Positions 25,779 to 38,600 of a stretch of DNA of 64,000 bases are shown here, piece after piece. The stretch covers positions 62,001-126,000 of the forward strand of contig NZ_BTGQ01000007.1 of the NCBI RefSeq assembly GCF_036985505.1. The letters are read 5' to 3'. The position numbers and the translations under genes are program-made. The notes beneath the pieces are model-generated. The model did no database searches. It was given only the letters and a program-made list of their open reading frames with translations, and was not told where the DNA came from. The DNA comes from Croceitalea sp947503285. Its GTDB lineage: Bacteria > Bacteroidota > Bacteroidia > Flavobacteriales > Flavobacteriaceae. The stretch's first letter is position 1; the number at the start of each line of letters is the position of its first letter.

Positions 25779-27761
25779 ATGAAACCAATTACTTTAAATC
25801 TTCCGGTAGCGAAACTCTTTGTCATTTTCGCGTTCTTATCTTATTCAACGGTTAATGCACAATTTGTAGATTTAGATAGTATCAGAACCCAATTAAAATC
25901 AGTTAAGAACGATACGGCCAAAGTAGATCTGCTCTATTTTTTATCACGATATTCATTACCGGATAAAAAAAAGACATTTTTTTACGCTGATAGCATGATA
26001 GCAATCTCCACGACCAAAGGTTATCATGGAGGTTTGGCCAAGGCCTATTTTTGCAAGGCGCTCGGGCATCTTGAGCTCGGGGATTACCATAAGGCACTTG
26101 AATTCGCGGAAATGGCCCTAAATAAGTCAAAACGGGCCAAACTTCGAAAATTTGAAGCATTCTCGTACAATACATTCGGAGAAATATATCAACGTAAGGG
26201 TGAATATGTTCGGGCACGTGACGCCTATATCGCCTCTGAAAAAATCAAAAGGGATTTAGGGGATTTGAAAGGTTTAACGGTCAGTCTGTACAATGTAGCA
26301 CTGCTCAATCTAAAAATGGGCCTCTATGATGAATCCATTGCTTATTTTCAACAGGTAAGGGATAATTCAGTGGCCATGGGAAGGGGTAAAATCGCCGATA
26401 TACTATATCAGAATTCACTCGGATATGTTCAACTGGAGCGTGGTGACATTAAAAATGCCATAACGAACCTTCAGGCAGCATACGATTCTTTTGTGGCTAT
26501 GGGCAACCTTAAAATGTTTGAAAATTTGGTAGCTGGTCGTTTGGGTAGGGCACTTCTGGCTGACGGACGTATTGATGAAGCTGAAATGCACTTAACTCGT
26601 GTTTATGCATTTATGAAAAACAAAGAGGAGGCCGAAAAAACTAAAGAAGCCCTGTTAGACTTGGCAGAAATACTATATCAAAAAGGGAATTTCGAAAGTT
26701 CGTCCAACTTGGCAGAACTGGCCTTATCAGGAGCTGCAAAGAGCAATGATGTCAAAGGTCTTTTTGATGCCAATTACATTTTGGCCCAAGCTTTGAACAA
26801 AGAAGGTAATTTTAAAATGGCCTTTCATCATTTAAATCAAGCTTTTAAATATAAAGATACGATCTTGAACGAACGTAAGCAGAAAGAGTTTGCCGAAATG
26901 CAATTGCAGTATGAAACTGAAAAGAAAGAAGATGAGATTACCTTATTATCCGCTCAGAACCAAGTCGTAACTTTAAAGAACAGCCGACAACGACTAGCCC
27001 TTACGGGTGGTGGAATTTTATTGATACTCGTTTTGTTGCTTATGGGTGTCTATTTCAGTAAATATCGGCAGAAGAAAATAGCGAATGAATTGCTTGCCGA
27101 ACAAACCGAGGAGATTAAAAAACAAAGCAATATCATTTCACAGGCGCTGGATGAAAAAGGAATGCTGTTGCAAGAAATAAACCACAGGGCCAAAAACAAC
27201 CTCTTTATTATAGAAAGCCTGTTGAATGCCCAGATAAATGAAACGAAAAATGTAGAAGCTAAGGCAATAGTTCAAGAGAGCAGGCAACGGGTGCACAGTA
27301 TCTCCCTACTTCACCAGCAGCTTTTTCAAGCTGATACCCCGGCAGTAGTAAATATGGGGAACTATCTTGAAAAAATGATCAAAAGTCATTTCGATCACTT
27401 CCCAACGGTTCGCGTAACCAAGCAAATAGATGATTTGATACTTGATTCTACTAGGGCCGTTGCCTTAGGGCTTATAGTCAATGAATTGATTACCAACAGT
27501 ATTAAATATGCATTTTCTTATGATAAAGGAGGTGAGCTATATATAGGCCTCAAGAAAAAAGAAGATCTACTCTATCTAGAGGTCAAAGACAATGGCAACA
27601 ATACGGAAAATAATATCGCGCAAAATAAAATCCCAAACAAAAAATCCTCCTTATTTGGTAAAAAATTGATCAAAGGCCTTACCCGGCAATTAAGGGGAAG
27701 CGTCGATTTTATCAAAGAAAGCGGTTATAGCGTTTTGATAACGATTCCTTTGCGCGCATAA
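25779..27761 (+). CDS. TPR sensor histidine kinase (HisKA_2 type)
   Basis: 660 residues. Signal peptide (about 1-27), then at least six TPR-like helical hairpins (30-360) in the periplasm, a coiled coil (360-400), a single membrane helix at about 405-427, and a cytoplasmic kinase. The phosphoacceptor is His469 in EINHRAKNN, typical of HisKA_2 (PF07568). The ATPase N-box is VNELITNSIKYAF, and the G1 box reads DNGNN rather than DNGxG. No response regulator is adjacent, so it is an orphan. The TPR array probably senses a peptide or protein rather than a small sugar. Divergent from xylB across 740 bp. Confidence 0.88.
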   Translation: MKPITLNLPVAKLFVIFAFLSYSTVNAQFVDLDSIRTQLKSVKNDTAKVDLLYFLSRYSLPDKKKTFFYADSMIAISTTKGYHGGLAKAYFCKALGHLELGDYHKALEFAEMALNKSKRAKLRKFEAFSYNTFGEIYQRKGEYVRARDAYIASEKIKRDLGDLKGLTVSLYNVALLNLKMGLYDESIAYFQQVRDNSVAMGRGKIADILYQNSLGYVQLERGDIKNAITNLQAAYDSFVAMGNLKMFENLVAGRLGRALLADGRIDEAEMHLTRVYAFMKNKEEAEKTKEALLDLAEILYQKGNFESSSNLAELALSGAAKSNDVKGLFDANYILAQALNKEGNFKMAFHHLNQAFKYKDTILNERKQKEFAEMQLQYETEKKEDEITLLSAQNQVVTLKNSRQRLALTGGGILLILVLLLMGVYFSKYRQKKIANELLAEQTEEIKKQSNIISQALDEKGMLLQEINHRAKNNLFIIESLLNAQINETKNVEAKAIVQESRQRVHSISLLHQQLFQADTPAVVNMGNYLEKMIKSHFDHFPTVRVTKQIDDLILDSTRAVALGLIVNELITNSIKYAFSYDKGGELYIGLKKKEDLLYLEVKDNGNNTENNIAQNKIPNKKSSLFGKKLIKGLTRQLRGSVDFIKESGYSVLITIPLRA

Positions 27762-28234
27762 ACAAAGTTTCCCTAAAGGCAATGCATATACCAAATATAT
27801 AGGTCAAAGCGATAGTGGGCATTTTAAGCTTGATTGTACTTTCCTATTTCTTGGGGAAGAAATAATGACGTTAAGGATTTTCATATCGTTTATTTTTAGG
27901 AATATACTTCATACTTTTTTCGAAATTGGTCCGTAAAAAATCAGACGTATTCGAGAAGCCGTATACAACAACATAAAACCATTGAAATAGGCCGGGTTAC
28001 TGTGGGTAATAACTTAAAAATATGTGGTACCGCTGATAATTTCAGACAGATCAAGCGGATATGATGAACTGCCCCTTGTTCAAAATGCATACACAGCTTC
28101 AGACATCGCACTGACCAAAATTTTGGAATAAAAAGAAATCTTGATAAGGAAGAAGGAGGCTTTTTAAAAAATCGTATTTTTAAAAAAAAGGAGGGAGCTT
28201 CAATCATTTGGAACGCCCATTAATTTGAACTAGA
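27762..28234. other. Intergenic stretch without a supported gene
   Basis: 473 bp between the kinase and the EthD-like gene. No intact ORF with coding character was found on either strand; the 88-codon minus-strand ORF at 27941-28207 has no signal of a real protein. The plus strand from about 27935 to 28180 has peptide-like fragments separated by stops, which might be a decayed gene, but no family is recognised. Confidence 0.5.
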
Positions 28235-28642
28235 ATGAAAAGAACGATCACATACCCATTGGCATTCCTGGTGTTAATTCTTATAAGCTGCCAACCACCT
28301 TCAGCTAAAAACACAAAAAAGGAAAAAGGCATGGTCAAAGTAGCGATACTGTACCCAAGTGGTGACGGAAAGACATTCGATATGGATTACTACGCCGACA
28401 AACACATGCCGATGGTTGCCGATCTATTCGGTGACCCTTTAAAGCGCTACGCTATTGATAAAGGGGTGGCTGGTAGAACGCCTGAAGATCCCTTGCCCTA
28501 TGTGGCGGTCGGTTATTTTTATTTCGATACACTTACAGACTATCAAAATGCTTTCAGCGCCAATGCAGAAAAAATTTTAAGTGACATTCCCAATTATACG
28601 AACATTCAACCCGTTGTTCAAATTAGTGAGGTTGTGTATTGA
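28235..28642 (+). CDS. EthD-family lipoprotein
   Basis: 135 residues. Lipobox LISC with Cys19, so it is predicted to be anchored on the membrane, unusual for a family that is mostly cytosolic. The mature part is an EthD-type ferredoxin-like alpha/beta barrel: VKVAILYPSGDGKTFDMDYYADKHMPMV, then YVAVGYFYFDT. EthD proteins include small reductases or accessory proteins of uncertain chemistry. It stands alone, convergent with rpiA (48 bp between stops). Confidence 0.8.
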   Translation: MKRTITYPLAFLVLILISCQPPSAKNTKKEKGMVKVAILYPSGDGKTFDMDYYADKHMPMVADLFGDPLKRYAIDKGVAGRTPEDPLPYVAVGYFYFDTLTDYQNAFSANAEKILSDIPNYTNIQPVVQISEVVY

Positions 28643-28690
28643 TTTAATGGGGAGCGACGGTGTTGGGGAAAGTAATACGCAACATATAAA

Positions 28691-29368
28691 TCAGCTTTTG
28701 TTTTTTTCAAAAATCGTTATGCTTTCGTCCTTCCCCATGATGATATAGTCCGCTAAATCTAAAAAAAGACCGGTTTCCACAACACCGGGCATGGCTAAAA
28801 GGGTATGATTGAGTTCATGTAGATCATCAAAGCCAAAAGCATCCACATCGATAATGACATTGTTTTCATCAGTTTCAAAAGGCACTTCATTTTTGACGCG
28901 CAAGGCAGGCTGCAATCCCATTTTTTCCAACTTTCGCAGGATACCATTTTTGGAAAAGGGAATGACCTCTATGGGCAACTTGAACTTCCCCAGCTTTTCC
29001 ACCTGCTTTGATGAATCGGTAATGATTACATTTTGTTTTGAATTATAGGCTATGATCTTTTCCCTGAGCAGTGCACCACCACCACCCTTTATCATTTGCA
29101 ATTTCGAATCGAATTCGTCCGCCCCATCAATATTGATATCCAAGATAACGGCTTCATCAAGGGTCGTCAATGGTATGCCACATTGTTTGGCCAAATCCGC
29201 CGTTCGCTGTGATGAGGGAACACCAGTTATCGATAAGCCATTGGTAACCCGTTCTGCCAGGGCATGAATCATATAGGTCGCCGTAGAACCTGTTCCCAGT
29301 CCCACGATCATACCATCCTCAACCAGTTCAACGGCATGTTCCGCGGCAATCTTTTTTTCTATGTTCAT
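28691..29368 (-). CDS. rpiA: Ribose-5-phosphate isomerase A
   Basis: 225 residues, the usual length. It interconverts ribose-5-phosphate and ribulose-5-phosphate in the cytosol. The signatures are GLGTGSTA (23-30), DINIDGADEFD with the catalytic Asp pair, KGGGGALLREKI with the general-base Glu, and a C-terminal GLFLDLADYIIMGK. It complements xylA/xylB in the same region, feeding pentose carbon into the pentose phosphate pathway, but stands in its own transcription unit. Confidence 0.96.
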   Translation of the reverse strand: MNIEKKIAAEHAVELVEDGMIVGLGTGSTATYMIHALAERVTNGLSITGVPSSQRTADLAKQCGIPLTTLDEAVILDINIDGADEFDSKLQMIKGGGGALLREKIIAYNSKQNVIITDSSKQVEKLGKFKLPIEVIPFSKNGILRKLEKMGLQPALRVKNEVPFETDENNVIIDVDAFGFDDLHELNHTLLAMPGVVETGLFLDLADYIIMGKDESITIFEKNKS

Positions 29369-29613
29369 AGTGATGGATAATTAATACTTGAAAACATTTA
29401 AATATAGCCATAAGTCTGGCGTAACTCAAATGGTCAAAAGACACGGTTAATTTTTTAAACAATGTGACTTTATCCCTTTAGTCGGTGTCTTATGATAAGT
29501 TTAACAAATCATCATAACCAAGAAAGTGTCTGCTTTTCATCGATTATTACTGAATTGACAACAGCTTATCGATGAATGACAACATATCGAACCGTTAAAT
29601 AAAATATAATTTA

Positions 29614-29621
29614 TATGTTTG
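29614..29621 (+). promoter_or_regulatory. Candidate -7 box of the giant adhesin gene
   Basis: TATGTTTG matches TAnnTTTG 37 bp before the ATG at 29659. The -33 region (around 29592-29597) has only a weak GTTAA. A dyad TTCATCGAT / ATCGATGAA (29536-29544 with 29568-29576) lies further upstream and could be an operator. Confidence 0.35.
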
Positions 29622-29658
29622 AATTTTCTTACAATAGATATTATCTAAACACTGATCT

Positions 29659-32600
29659 ATGAGTTCTATAACCACCAAAAAAGGGTTCCTATTAAGCTTC
29701 ATGCTCTTCACATTATTCAGCATTCAACAAGCGTTCTCACAAAACTGCTCGGTTAATGCAGGAGTGGCGGAGACCATTTGTGAAAACGCTACATACAACC
29801 TTTCCGGTTCGGCATCGGGCCTCTTGGCCTCAACACCCACTTGGTCACAAGTTGGGGGCCCTTCCGTCAGTATCGCCAACCCTACCGATTTGAACACGGG
29901 AGTTTCAGGGTTGATAGGGGGCAATAGCTATACCTTTCGGCTTTCGGCGGATTGTACCGACGGGGCATCCGTCTTTCAAGATGTGGTCATAACCGTAGAA
30001 CCCATAACCATCGCCGATGCGGGAAGCAATTTGGAAAGTTGCCCAGATTCGAGTGGGGCAATCGTGACATCGGCCAATGCACCACTAAATGCTGGTGAAA
30101 CAGGGGTATGGAGTATCGATGGAAACAATAATGCCGGGGTCATTATAAATTCCCCTACTTCCCCCACGACGACATTGACATTACCGGAAACTTCTGCCGG
30201 AACCACAACTTTACGCTGGACCATTACAGGTCCTAATTTTGCACCGGGACAATCCTGCGAATCTTTTGATACCATAACGGTAATCAATAGTGGAGGGGTA
30301 GAACCTGTAAGCGCGGGATCCGATCAAACTTTGGATAACTGTTACACCGTTTCCCAAAATACCAACCTGAATGGTTCTTTTGGGGGAAACAATGTCAACG
30401 GACAACAAGGCACGTGGTCCTTTGTAAGTGGACCAAGCACTCCCACTATAGCCAATCCAAATAACAATCAAACCAATGTTTCCGAACTTATTGAAGGTAC
30501 CTATACCTTTCGATGGACAGTAGCCGGGCCTTGTGCCAACGGTGTTGATACCATGACCATAACAGTTCCGGCTGCAACCCAAGATGTAACGAACAACAGT
30601 ACGGCCTCGACCATCAGAATTTGTGACCCTACGGTAGACACGGTTACCTTGGTTGGTTCATCACCGGAGTTCACCAATGAAACTGTTGAATGGACGCAGA
30701 TCAGTGGGCCTACCGCAGGGGTCACCATCGTTTCACCCAATGAGGTATCTACACGTGTTACCGGACTGGCTTCTCCCAGCACCTATGTCTTCCGATTGAC
30801 CACTTTAAACTCGGTGACAGGCTGTGATGATATCGACCAAGTCACTATAAATTATTCCCCAGACCCTATATCAATTACCGCCAATGGTGGCGATGATATT
30901 GTCGCCCCTTGTGGATTCTTGAATGTCGACATCCCTTTCACAACCACGGGGGAAGGTTCAAATACATTTAGTATTGTAGACGGACCTTCAGGTTCTACAT
31001 TGGTAAACCCGGGCAGTTTCTCCGCTACGGGAAGTAGCCCTTTAGACTTAAGTTTTGATGAAGAGGGAACGTATACCATTTTATTCAGAAGGTCGGTTGG
31101 CGGTGAACAACGCTTGGGCTGCACACAGGCCACCGACGAAATTCAGGTTACGGTGGCGCTCGTTCCCACAGCTGCCAATGCGGGTACGGATCAAACCCTA
31201 GCTTGTGACGTGACCTCAACTGCCCTTGCGGGTAATACACCTTCAGTTGGATCGGGTATCTGGTCTCAGGTTGAAGGGCCTTCTACGGCAACTATTGATG
31301 ACCCTTTTGCCACCAACATCAATGTATCCAACATGCTTCCAGGTACGTATCGTTTTAGGTATACGATCAGTGGCGGGGCACCATGCTCCCCACCTGCAGA
31401 AGATGATGTGCTGGTTTTCGTATCATCGTCTTCCGGAATCCCAACCGACGCTGGTCCCGACCAAACGGTTTGTTTCGCTGGACCTGTTGTTTTGGATGCT
31501 GACCCTGTTCCCAATTCAACCTTGTTGGGTACATGGACCGTTGATAGTGCTCCGGGGGGTGCGATTATCACCTTTTCCGATGAAAATGACCCGAATACGA
31601 CCGTTTTTGGATTGGACGACCCTAATGAAACTTACGTACTGCGGTGGTCCATTGCCAATCCTTCCGATCCGATTTGTCCCTCCACAGGGACCGATACGGT
31701 AACCATAAGCACCAATGCGGTACAAGGTCCGTCCATAGCCAACGCAGGGCCGGATCAATGTTTGCCAACGGGAACAGTAGCAACGACTTTAAGCGGTAGT
31801 GGCCCTTTAGCCTCCGAAGAAGGGCTATGGACCGCGGTACCCAACACAGGAATCACATTTGCGGATGCCACCCAATTCAATACTTCGGTGTCTATCTCGA
31901 TTGAACAAAGCTATACCTTGACCTGGACCATCAGTACATTGGATCCCTCTTGTCAAGACGCCACGGATGATGTTGAAATTACTGTAGGCGCTCCAGCCAC
32001 GGCAGATGCCGGACCTGATCAAGAGCTATGTTCGGCTACGGCCACCATGGCGGCTTCCGCTTCGGTCGGTGCAACGGGGCTATGGAGCCAATTGACCGGA
32101 CCTGGAGGGGTGACCATCAATGACGATACGAGTCCGTCAGCACAATTCACATTTACCTTTTCTGGGGAATATACCTTTGAATGGACGGCTTCGAACGGCA
32201 GTTGTTCCTCAGCATCCGACCAAATCACTATAGTCGTTGGCATACCACCTACAACGTCCGCAGCAGGATCAGATCAGGTCATTTGCAACGATTCACAAGC
32301 TACTTTGGGGGCCAATGCCTTCAACGCAGCGGTTGAGTCCGGTTTTTGGACGGTACAGCCCGGCGCACCAAGCACACCTACGTTTTCAGATGTCAACGAC
32401 CCCAATGCCACCATAACGGATTTGGTTACTGGCACGTATACCTTACAATGGAATATCGCTTCAGGGTTTCCCTGTCCGGCATCTACCGATATTGTTCAAA
32501 TTCAGGTATTCTCGGCAGCAAATGCAGGACCCGATTTGACTTTTTGCGAAACCAACAACTTTACTTTGGAGGCAACTTTTGGTTCCCAGGGTATCTGGAC

Positions 32601-35600
32601 ACAGGTAGATGGACCTGGAGTATCAGGAAACCCCGGCACTCCTGCAGATATTGTGCAACAACCGGCTAATAGCTTTATTGCCAATGTGACGATTTTTTCC
32701 AGTGACTCGTACACCTTTGAGTTTACAACGGATTATGGCGGTACTTGTCCGGTAACTTCCGATCAGGTAGTGGTAAGTACGAGTTTACCACCATCGGTTG
32801 ATCCTGACGCCGGGCCAGATCAAATTTTATGTATCGACGATTTGGCAGTGGCAGGCACCACTACCTTGGCTGGTAGTGCTCCACCTGGGGACGTGACCAA
32901 TGCCGAATGGCGTTTTGCCGATCAACCTACAGGGAGTGTTGCGGTAATAGATACGCCAAATGACCCTAATACCACAGTTTCCGGATTGACTGTTCCAGGA
33001 GTATATATTTTAGAATGGAACTTTGAAGTAAATTCTTGTTCAAATCGCGCCGATGTATTACGATTGGAGGTTTTCGAACCACCATCCACGGCAGATGCAG
33101 GTGTCAGTCAAACGGCTGCATGCCAGCTAGATGCCCAGTTGGATGCCGTACCCCCAGCTGTTGGTATTGGAACTTGGTCTTTTGAAAACCCTGGAGACGA
33201 TCCTTCTGGAGGTGCGGTTGTAATCGATAGTCCGAATTCGCCAACAACAACTTTATCGAACATTACCACCTTAGGCACGTATACCCTAACATGGACCGTA
33301 TCCAACGGTAATACGATATTTCCAGATTCCCCTTCTTCGGCCTGCGACCCTTCGGTTGATACCGTGAGCATTACCTTTACCGATGATGTACCTTCTGACG
33401 CGGATGCAGGACCTGATCAAGAGCTCTGTGATGTCACCCAAACGAATCTTGATGCCGTACCTGTAGCCTCAGGAACAGGTACATGGTCTCAAACCAATGG
33501 TCCAGGCGTCAATGGAAATCCCGGTACTGCCGCAAATATTACCGCAGCCAACGATCCGCAGGCACTCATTCTGGATTTAGGTGCAGGCACCTATGAATTC
33601 ACTTGGACGACCTCAAATGGGGGCTGTGATTTTACGGATACCATGCAAGTGGTCATCTTGGAGCAACCGGCCAATGCCAATGCCGGACCCGACCAAAATA
33701 TTATCCAGTTTACACCAGTAGTATTAGACGCTTCAATACCCAATGCAGGTGAAGGGCAATGGACCCAGGTTTCAGGGCCGACCACCGCAATTTTTGATGA
33801 TGATACCAATCCAAATACCGAAGTCTTTGGAACGGATGTTGGCATTTATGAATTTCAATGGACCGTCACCAATGGGATTTGTGCAAGCTCATCCGACACC
33901 ATGATCTTGGAAATTATCGGTATTGTTGATTTGAGTCTAAATAAAACGGTTAGCCCAGCAGTAGCTAATGTTGGGGAAACAGTGACTTTTACCTTGGAAG
34001 TGTCTAATGCAGGTCCAGCAGATGCCACCGGAGTTACTGTTCAAGACATTGTGCCTTCAGGATATACCATTGCAACGATTAATGACGGGGGTGTTCAATT
34101 TGGTAATGTCATTACTTGGTCGGGGCTTTCCGTGACCAATAGTGGTACTACCTCGGTGAGCTTTGAGGCCACAGTGAACATGCCTACCGGAGCCAATGGG
34201 GAATACACCAACACTGCACAGGTCACCGCAAGTGACCAGAGTGATATGGACAGTACTCCCGATAACGACGACGGCGACCAGAGCGAAGATGATGAGGACA
34301 GTGCCACGGTCACCCTTGAACAAGTCGACCTCGAACTTGACATCACCAATAATACCGCAACGGGCAATGTGGGCGATACCGTAGATTATACCGTTTCGGT
34401 CTTCAACAATGATGCCGTTGAGACGGGGGATGCCACAGGTGTCGATATTGTGGTGGTCATACCACCGGGAATGGACATCGTCACGGGAAGCATTTCCAAC
34501 GGGGGCGTCTTCAACCTCGGCAGCGGTACCATTACCTGGAGTGGGCTTGATATCACCAATGGTGCTACCCTTGACCTTGACTACCAAGTGACCATCAACG
34601 ATAACGGAAACTATGATACGGTCGGTGAGATAACCGCATCGGACCTGCCGGACGTCGACAGTACACCGAACAACGATGATGGTGACCAGAGCGAGGACGA
34701 TGAGGATCTACTAACGTTCACATTGCAGTCCGCTGACCTTAGTTTAGATAAAACGGTGAGTCCTACCACCGCAAGTGTGGGCGATACGGTGACCTTTACC
34801 TTGGAAGTTTCCAATGCAGGGCCCGACGATGCCACCGGTGTGGCCATTGAAGATGTTGTTCCCATTGGATATACCGTAGGAACCATCAACGATGGTGGGG
34901 TACAATCGGGAAGCACCATTACTTGGTCGGGCCTTTCCGTCACGAACGGAGCCTCAACCTCGGTAAGCTTTACCGCGACGCTGAACGCTCCAACAGGGGC
35001 CTCAGGGGAATACCAGAACACTGCACAAATAACCGAAAGTGACCAAGGTGATCCAGATAGTGGAACCGACAACGATGATGGCGACCAGAGCGAGGATGAT
35101 GAGGACAGTGCCACGATCACCCTTGAACAGGTCGACCTGGAACTCGATATAACCAACAGTACCGCAACGGGCAACGTGGGCGATACCGTAGACTATACCG
35201 TTTCCGTCTTCAACAACGATGCCGTTGAGACGGGGGATGCCACTGGCGTTGACATTGTGGTGGCTATACCACCGGGAATGGACATCGTAACGGGGAGCAT
35301 TTCCAACGGGGGCATCTTTAACCCTGGTAGCGGCACCATTACCTGGAGCGAACTCGATATTGCCAACGGTGCCACCCTTGACCTTGACTATCAAGTGACA
35401 ATAAACGATAACGGTAATTATGATACGGCTGGCGAAATCACCGCATCGGACCTGCCGGACGTTGACAGTACACCGAACAACGATGACGGTGACCAGAGCG
35501 AGGACGATGAGGACATCGCAACCTTTACCATTCAGTCCGCCGACCTGAGCCTTGCCAAGAGTGTTACACCCACATCGGCGAGCGTAGGCCAGACCGTCAC

Positions 35601-38600
35601 CTTTACCTTGGAGGTCTCCAATGCGGGGCCAGACAATGCCACAGGGGTATCCATCGCCGACCTCGTGCCCGATGGCTATACCATCGGTACCATCAACGAT
35701 GGGGGCACACGTATAGGGAACGAAATTACATGGACAGGCCTTACCGTCGCGAACGGAGGTTCCACATCGGTATCCTTTGAGGCCACCGTGAACATGCCTA
35801 CGGGTACCACGGGCGAATATGACAATACCGCCCAGATAACGGCCAGTGACCAAGTAGATCCCGACAGTACCCCGGACAATGACGATGGCGACCAAAGTGA
35901 GGACGATGAGAGCGTTGCGGGCATAACACTGGAACAGGTCGACCTTCAACTCGACATATCGAACGCACCCACATCGGGCAATGCAGGGGACACCGTCACC
36001 TATACCGTGGACCTATTCAACGACGATACCGTACAGACCGGTGACGCCACGGGTGTCGACGCAGTCGTAACGGTACCCTCAGGGTTTACCATCGTAACGG
36101 GGTCCATCAGCAATGGAGGGGTATACAACCCCGGTAGCGGTACCATCACCTGGTCGGGCGTCTCCGTGGCAAATGGCGATACGCAGAGCTTCACCTATGA
36201 CGTGACCGTGAACCCAAGTGGAAACTACGATACCACCGGGGAGATAACCGCATCGGACCTGCCGGATGTTGACAGTACACCGAACAACGATGACGGTGAC
36301 CAGAGCGAGGACGATGAGGACATCGCAACCTTTACCATTCAGTCCGCCGACCTGAGCCTTGCCAAGAGTGTTACACCCACATCGGCGAGCGTAGGCCAGA
36401 CCGTCACCTTTACCTTGGAGGTCTCCAATGCGGGGCCAGACAATGCCACTGGAGTTACTGTTCAAGACATTGTGCCCGATGGCTATACCATCGGTACCAT
36501 CAACGATGGTGGTACACGCATAGGGAACGAAATTACATGGACAGGCCTTACCGTCACGAACGGAGGTTCCACATCGGTATCCTTTGAGGCCACCGTGAAC
36601 ATGCCTACGGGTACAACGGGCGAATACACCAACACTGCACAGGTTACTGCCAGTGACCAAGTGGACCCCGACAGTACCCCTGACAATGATGATGGCGACC
36701 AGAGTGAGGACGATGAGAGCGTCGCGGGCATAACACTGGAACAGGTCGACCTTCAACTCGACATATCGAACGCGCCCACATCGGGCAATGCAGGGGACAC
36801 CGTCACCTATACCGTGGACCTAATCAACGATGATACCGTACAGACCGGTGACGCGACGGGTGTCGACGTAGTCGTAACGGTACCCTTAGGGTTTACCATC
36901 GTAACGGGGTCCATCAGCAATGGAGGGGTCTACAACCCCGGCAGCGGTACCATTACCTGGTCGGGCGTCTCCGTCGCCAATGGCGATACGGAGAGCTTCA
37001 CGTATGACGTGACCGTGAACCCAAGCGGAAACTATGATACGGTCGGGGAGATAACCGCATCAGACCTGCCGGACGTCGACAGTACACCTAACAACGATGA
37101 CGGTGACCAGAGTGAGGACGATGAGGACATCGCAACCTTTACCATTCAGTCTGCCGACCTTAGTTTGGTGAAAGACATAAGTGGGGCATCAAGTGCTACC
37201 CCTAATGTGGGTGATACCGTGACCTTTGAGTTAACATTGACCAATGCCGGCCCTGATACCGCGACCAATATAGAAATAGAAGATGAGCTACCCCGTGGCT
37301 ATACTTTGACTGCCATTAACAATGGTGGAACGGCCATTGGTGGAACCTTCTTAAGTTGGAACATTGCCAGCCTTCCTGTAGGTTCCACAACGGTTTCCTA
37401 TTCCGTTACGGTGAACGCCCCATCAGGTGATATAGATGAATATCTGAACATCGCGGAAGTAACGGCAAGTGATCAATTTGACCCAGACAGTGAGCCTTTG
37501 AATGATGACGGAGATCAGGATGAAGATGATGAAGACTTCTTCGAGGTGGTACCCCAAACCGTAGATTTAGAACTTACTAAAACGGTAAGTTCAAGTACCC
37601 CAAATGTTGGTGAGGTCGTAACCTTTACCATAACAATAAATAATCTTGGCACGACCGCTGCAACGAATGTAGCCATTGAGGATACCTTGCCACTCGGTTT
37701 TGCCAATATTGCCAACATCAGCAATAGCGGTTCTTTTGGCGCCGGTGTGGTAAGCTGGAGTGGCTTAAATGTACCTGTAGGCACCACAAACCTTACATTT
37801 GATGCTGAAGTACAGGCTCCCACGGGGGCTGCGGACCAATATCTAAACGTTGTTCAGCTTACGGCATCAGACCAATTTGATCCCGATAGCACACCAAATA
37901 ATGATAACGGCGACCAAAGTGAAGACGATGAGGCCAATGTCTCGGTTTCACCGCAAGTGGCCGATCTCAGTATTTCAAAAACAGCTAATACTGCAGCACC
38001 TAACGTAGGTGATACCGTCATCTTCACCCTTACTGTGAACAACCTGGGACCAAATAGTGCAACGGGCGTAGCTTTACAAGACATACTCCCTGTTGGCTAT
38101 ACGCTTACCACGGTCAATAATGGTGGAAGCCAAGCAGGAAATATTGCTACCTGGACGGGCCTAAGTGTTTTGGCCAACGGAGGTTCTATTTCAGTAACCT
38201 ATGAAGCGGTCGTAAACCCCCCGACGGGAGCTGTGGACGAATATCTAAATCAGGCTAGCATTACCGCTTCAGATCAGTTCGATCCAGACAGCGATCCCAC
38301 AACGGATAACACCGTCGACGAAGATGGAAATGGCCAACCTGATGACGATGATGAAGATGCCTTGAACCTGCCCCCTAGCATTGCAGACCTTTCATTGACC
38401 AAAATCGTGGTTGATGGCGATACCAGTCCGCAAGTTGGAACGGAGATTAGTTTTGAGATTACGGTATTCAACGATGGACCAAGCGATGCCGACGGTGTTG
38501 TTGTAACCGATTTGCTTCCCTCAGGCTTTGATTTTGTGCTCTATAGCGCAACAGCAGGAATCTATACTGAAAGTACTGGTATATGGTTAGTGGGTGACAT

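Noticed and set aside
27941..28207. 88-codon minus-strand ORF
   Set aside because: Cys-rich, biased composition with no start context or family signal; probably chance.
35002..35949. 315-codon minus-strand ORF and other long antisense ORFs across 30-41 kb
   Set aside because: They mirror the repetitive, GC-rich coding strand of the giant adhesin, repeat with the same 807-bp period, and have no signal peptide, motif or start context of their own.
33925..37152. CRISPR or other short-spacer array
   Set aside because: The repeats are 807-bp in-frame protein-coding units without spacers. No CRISPR array or cas gene was seen in the window.
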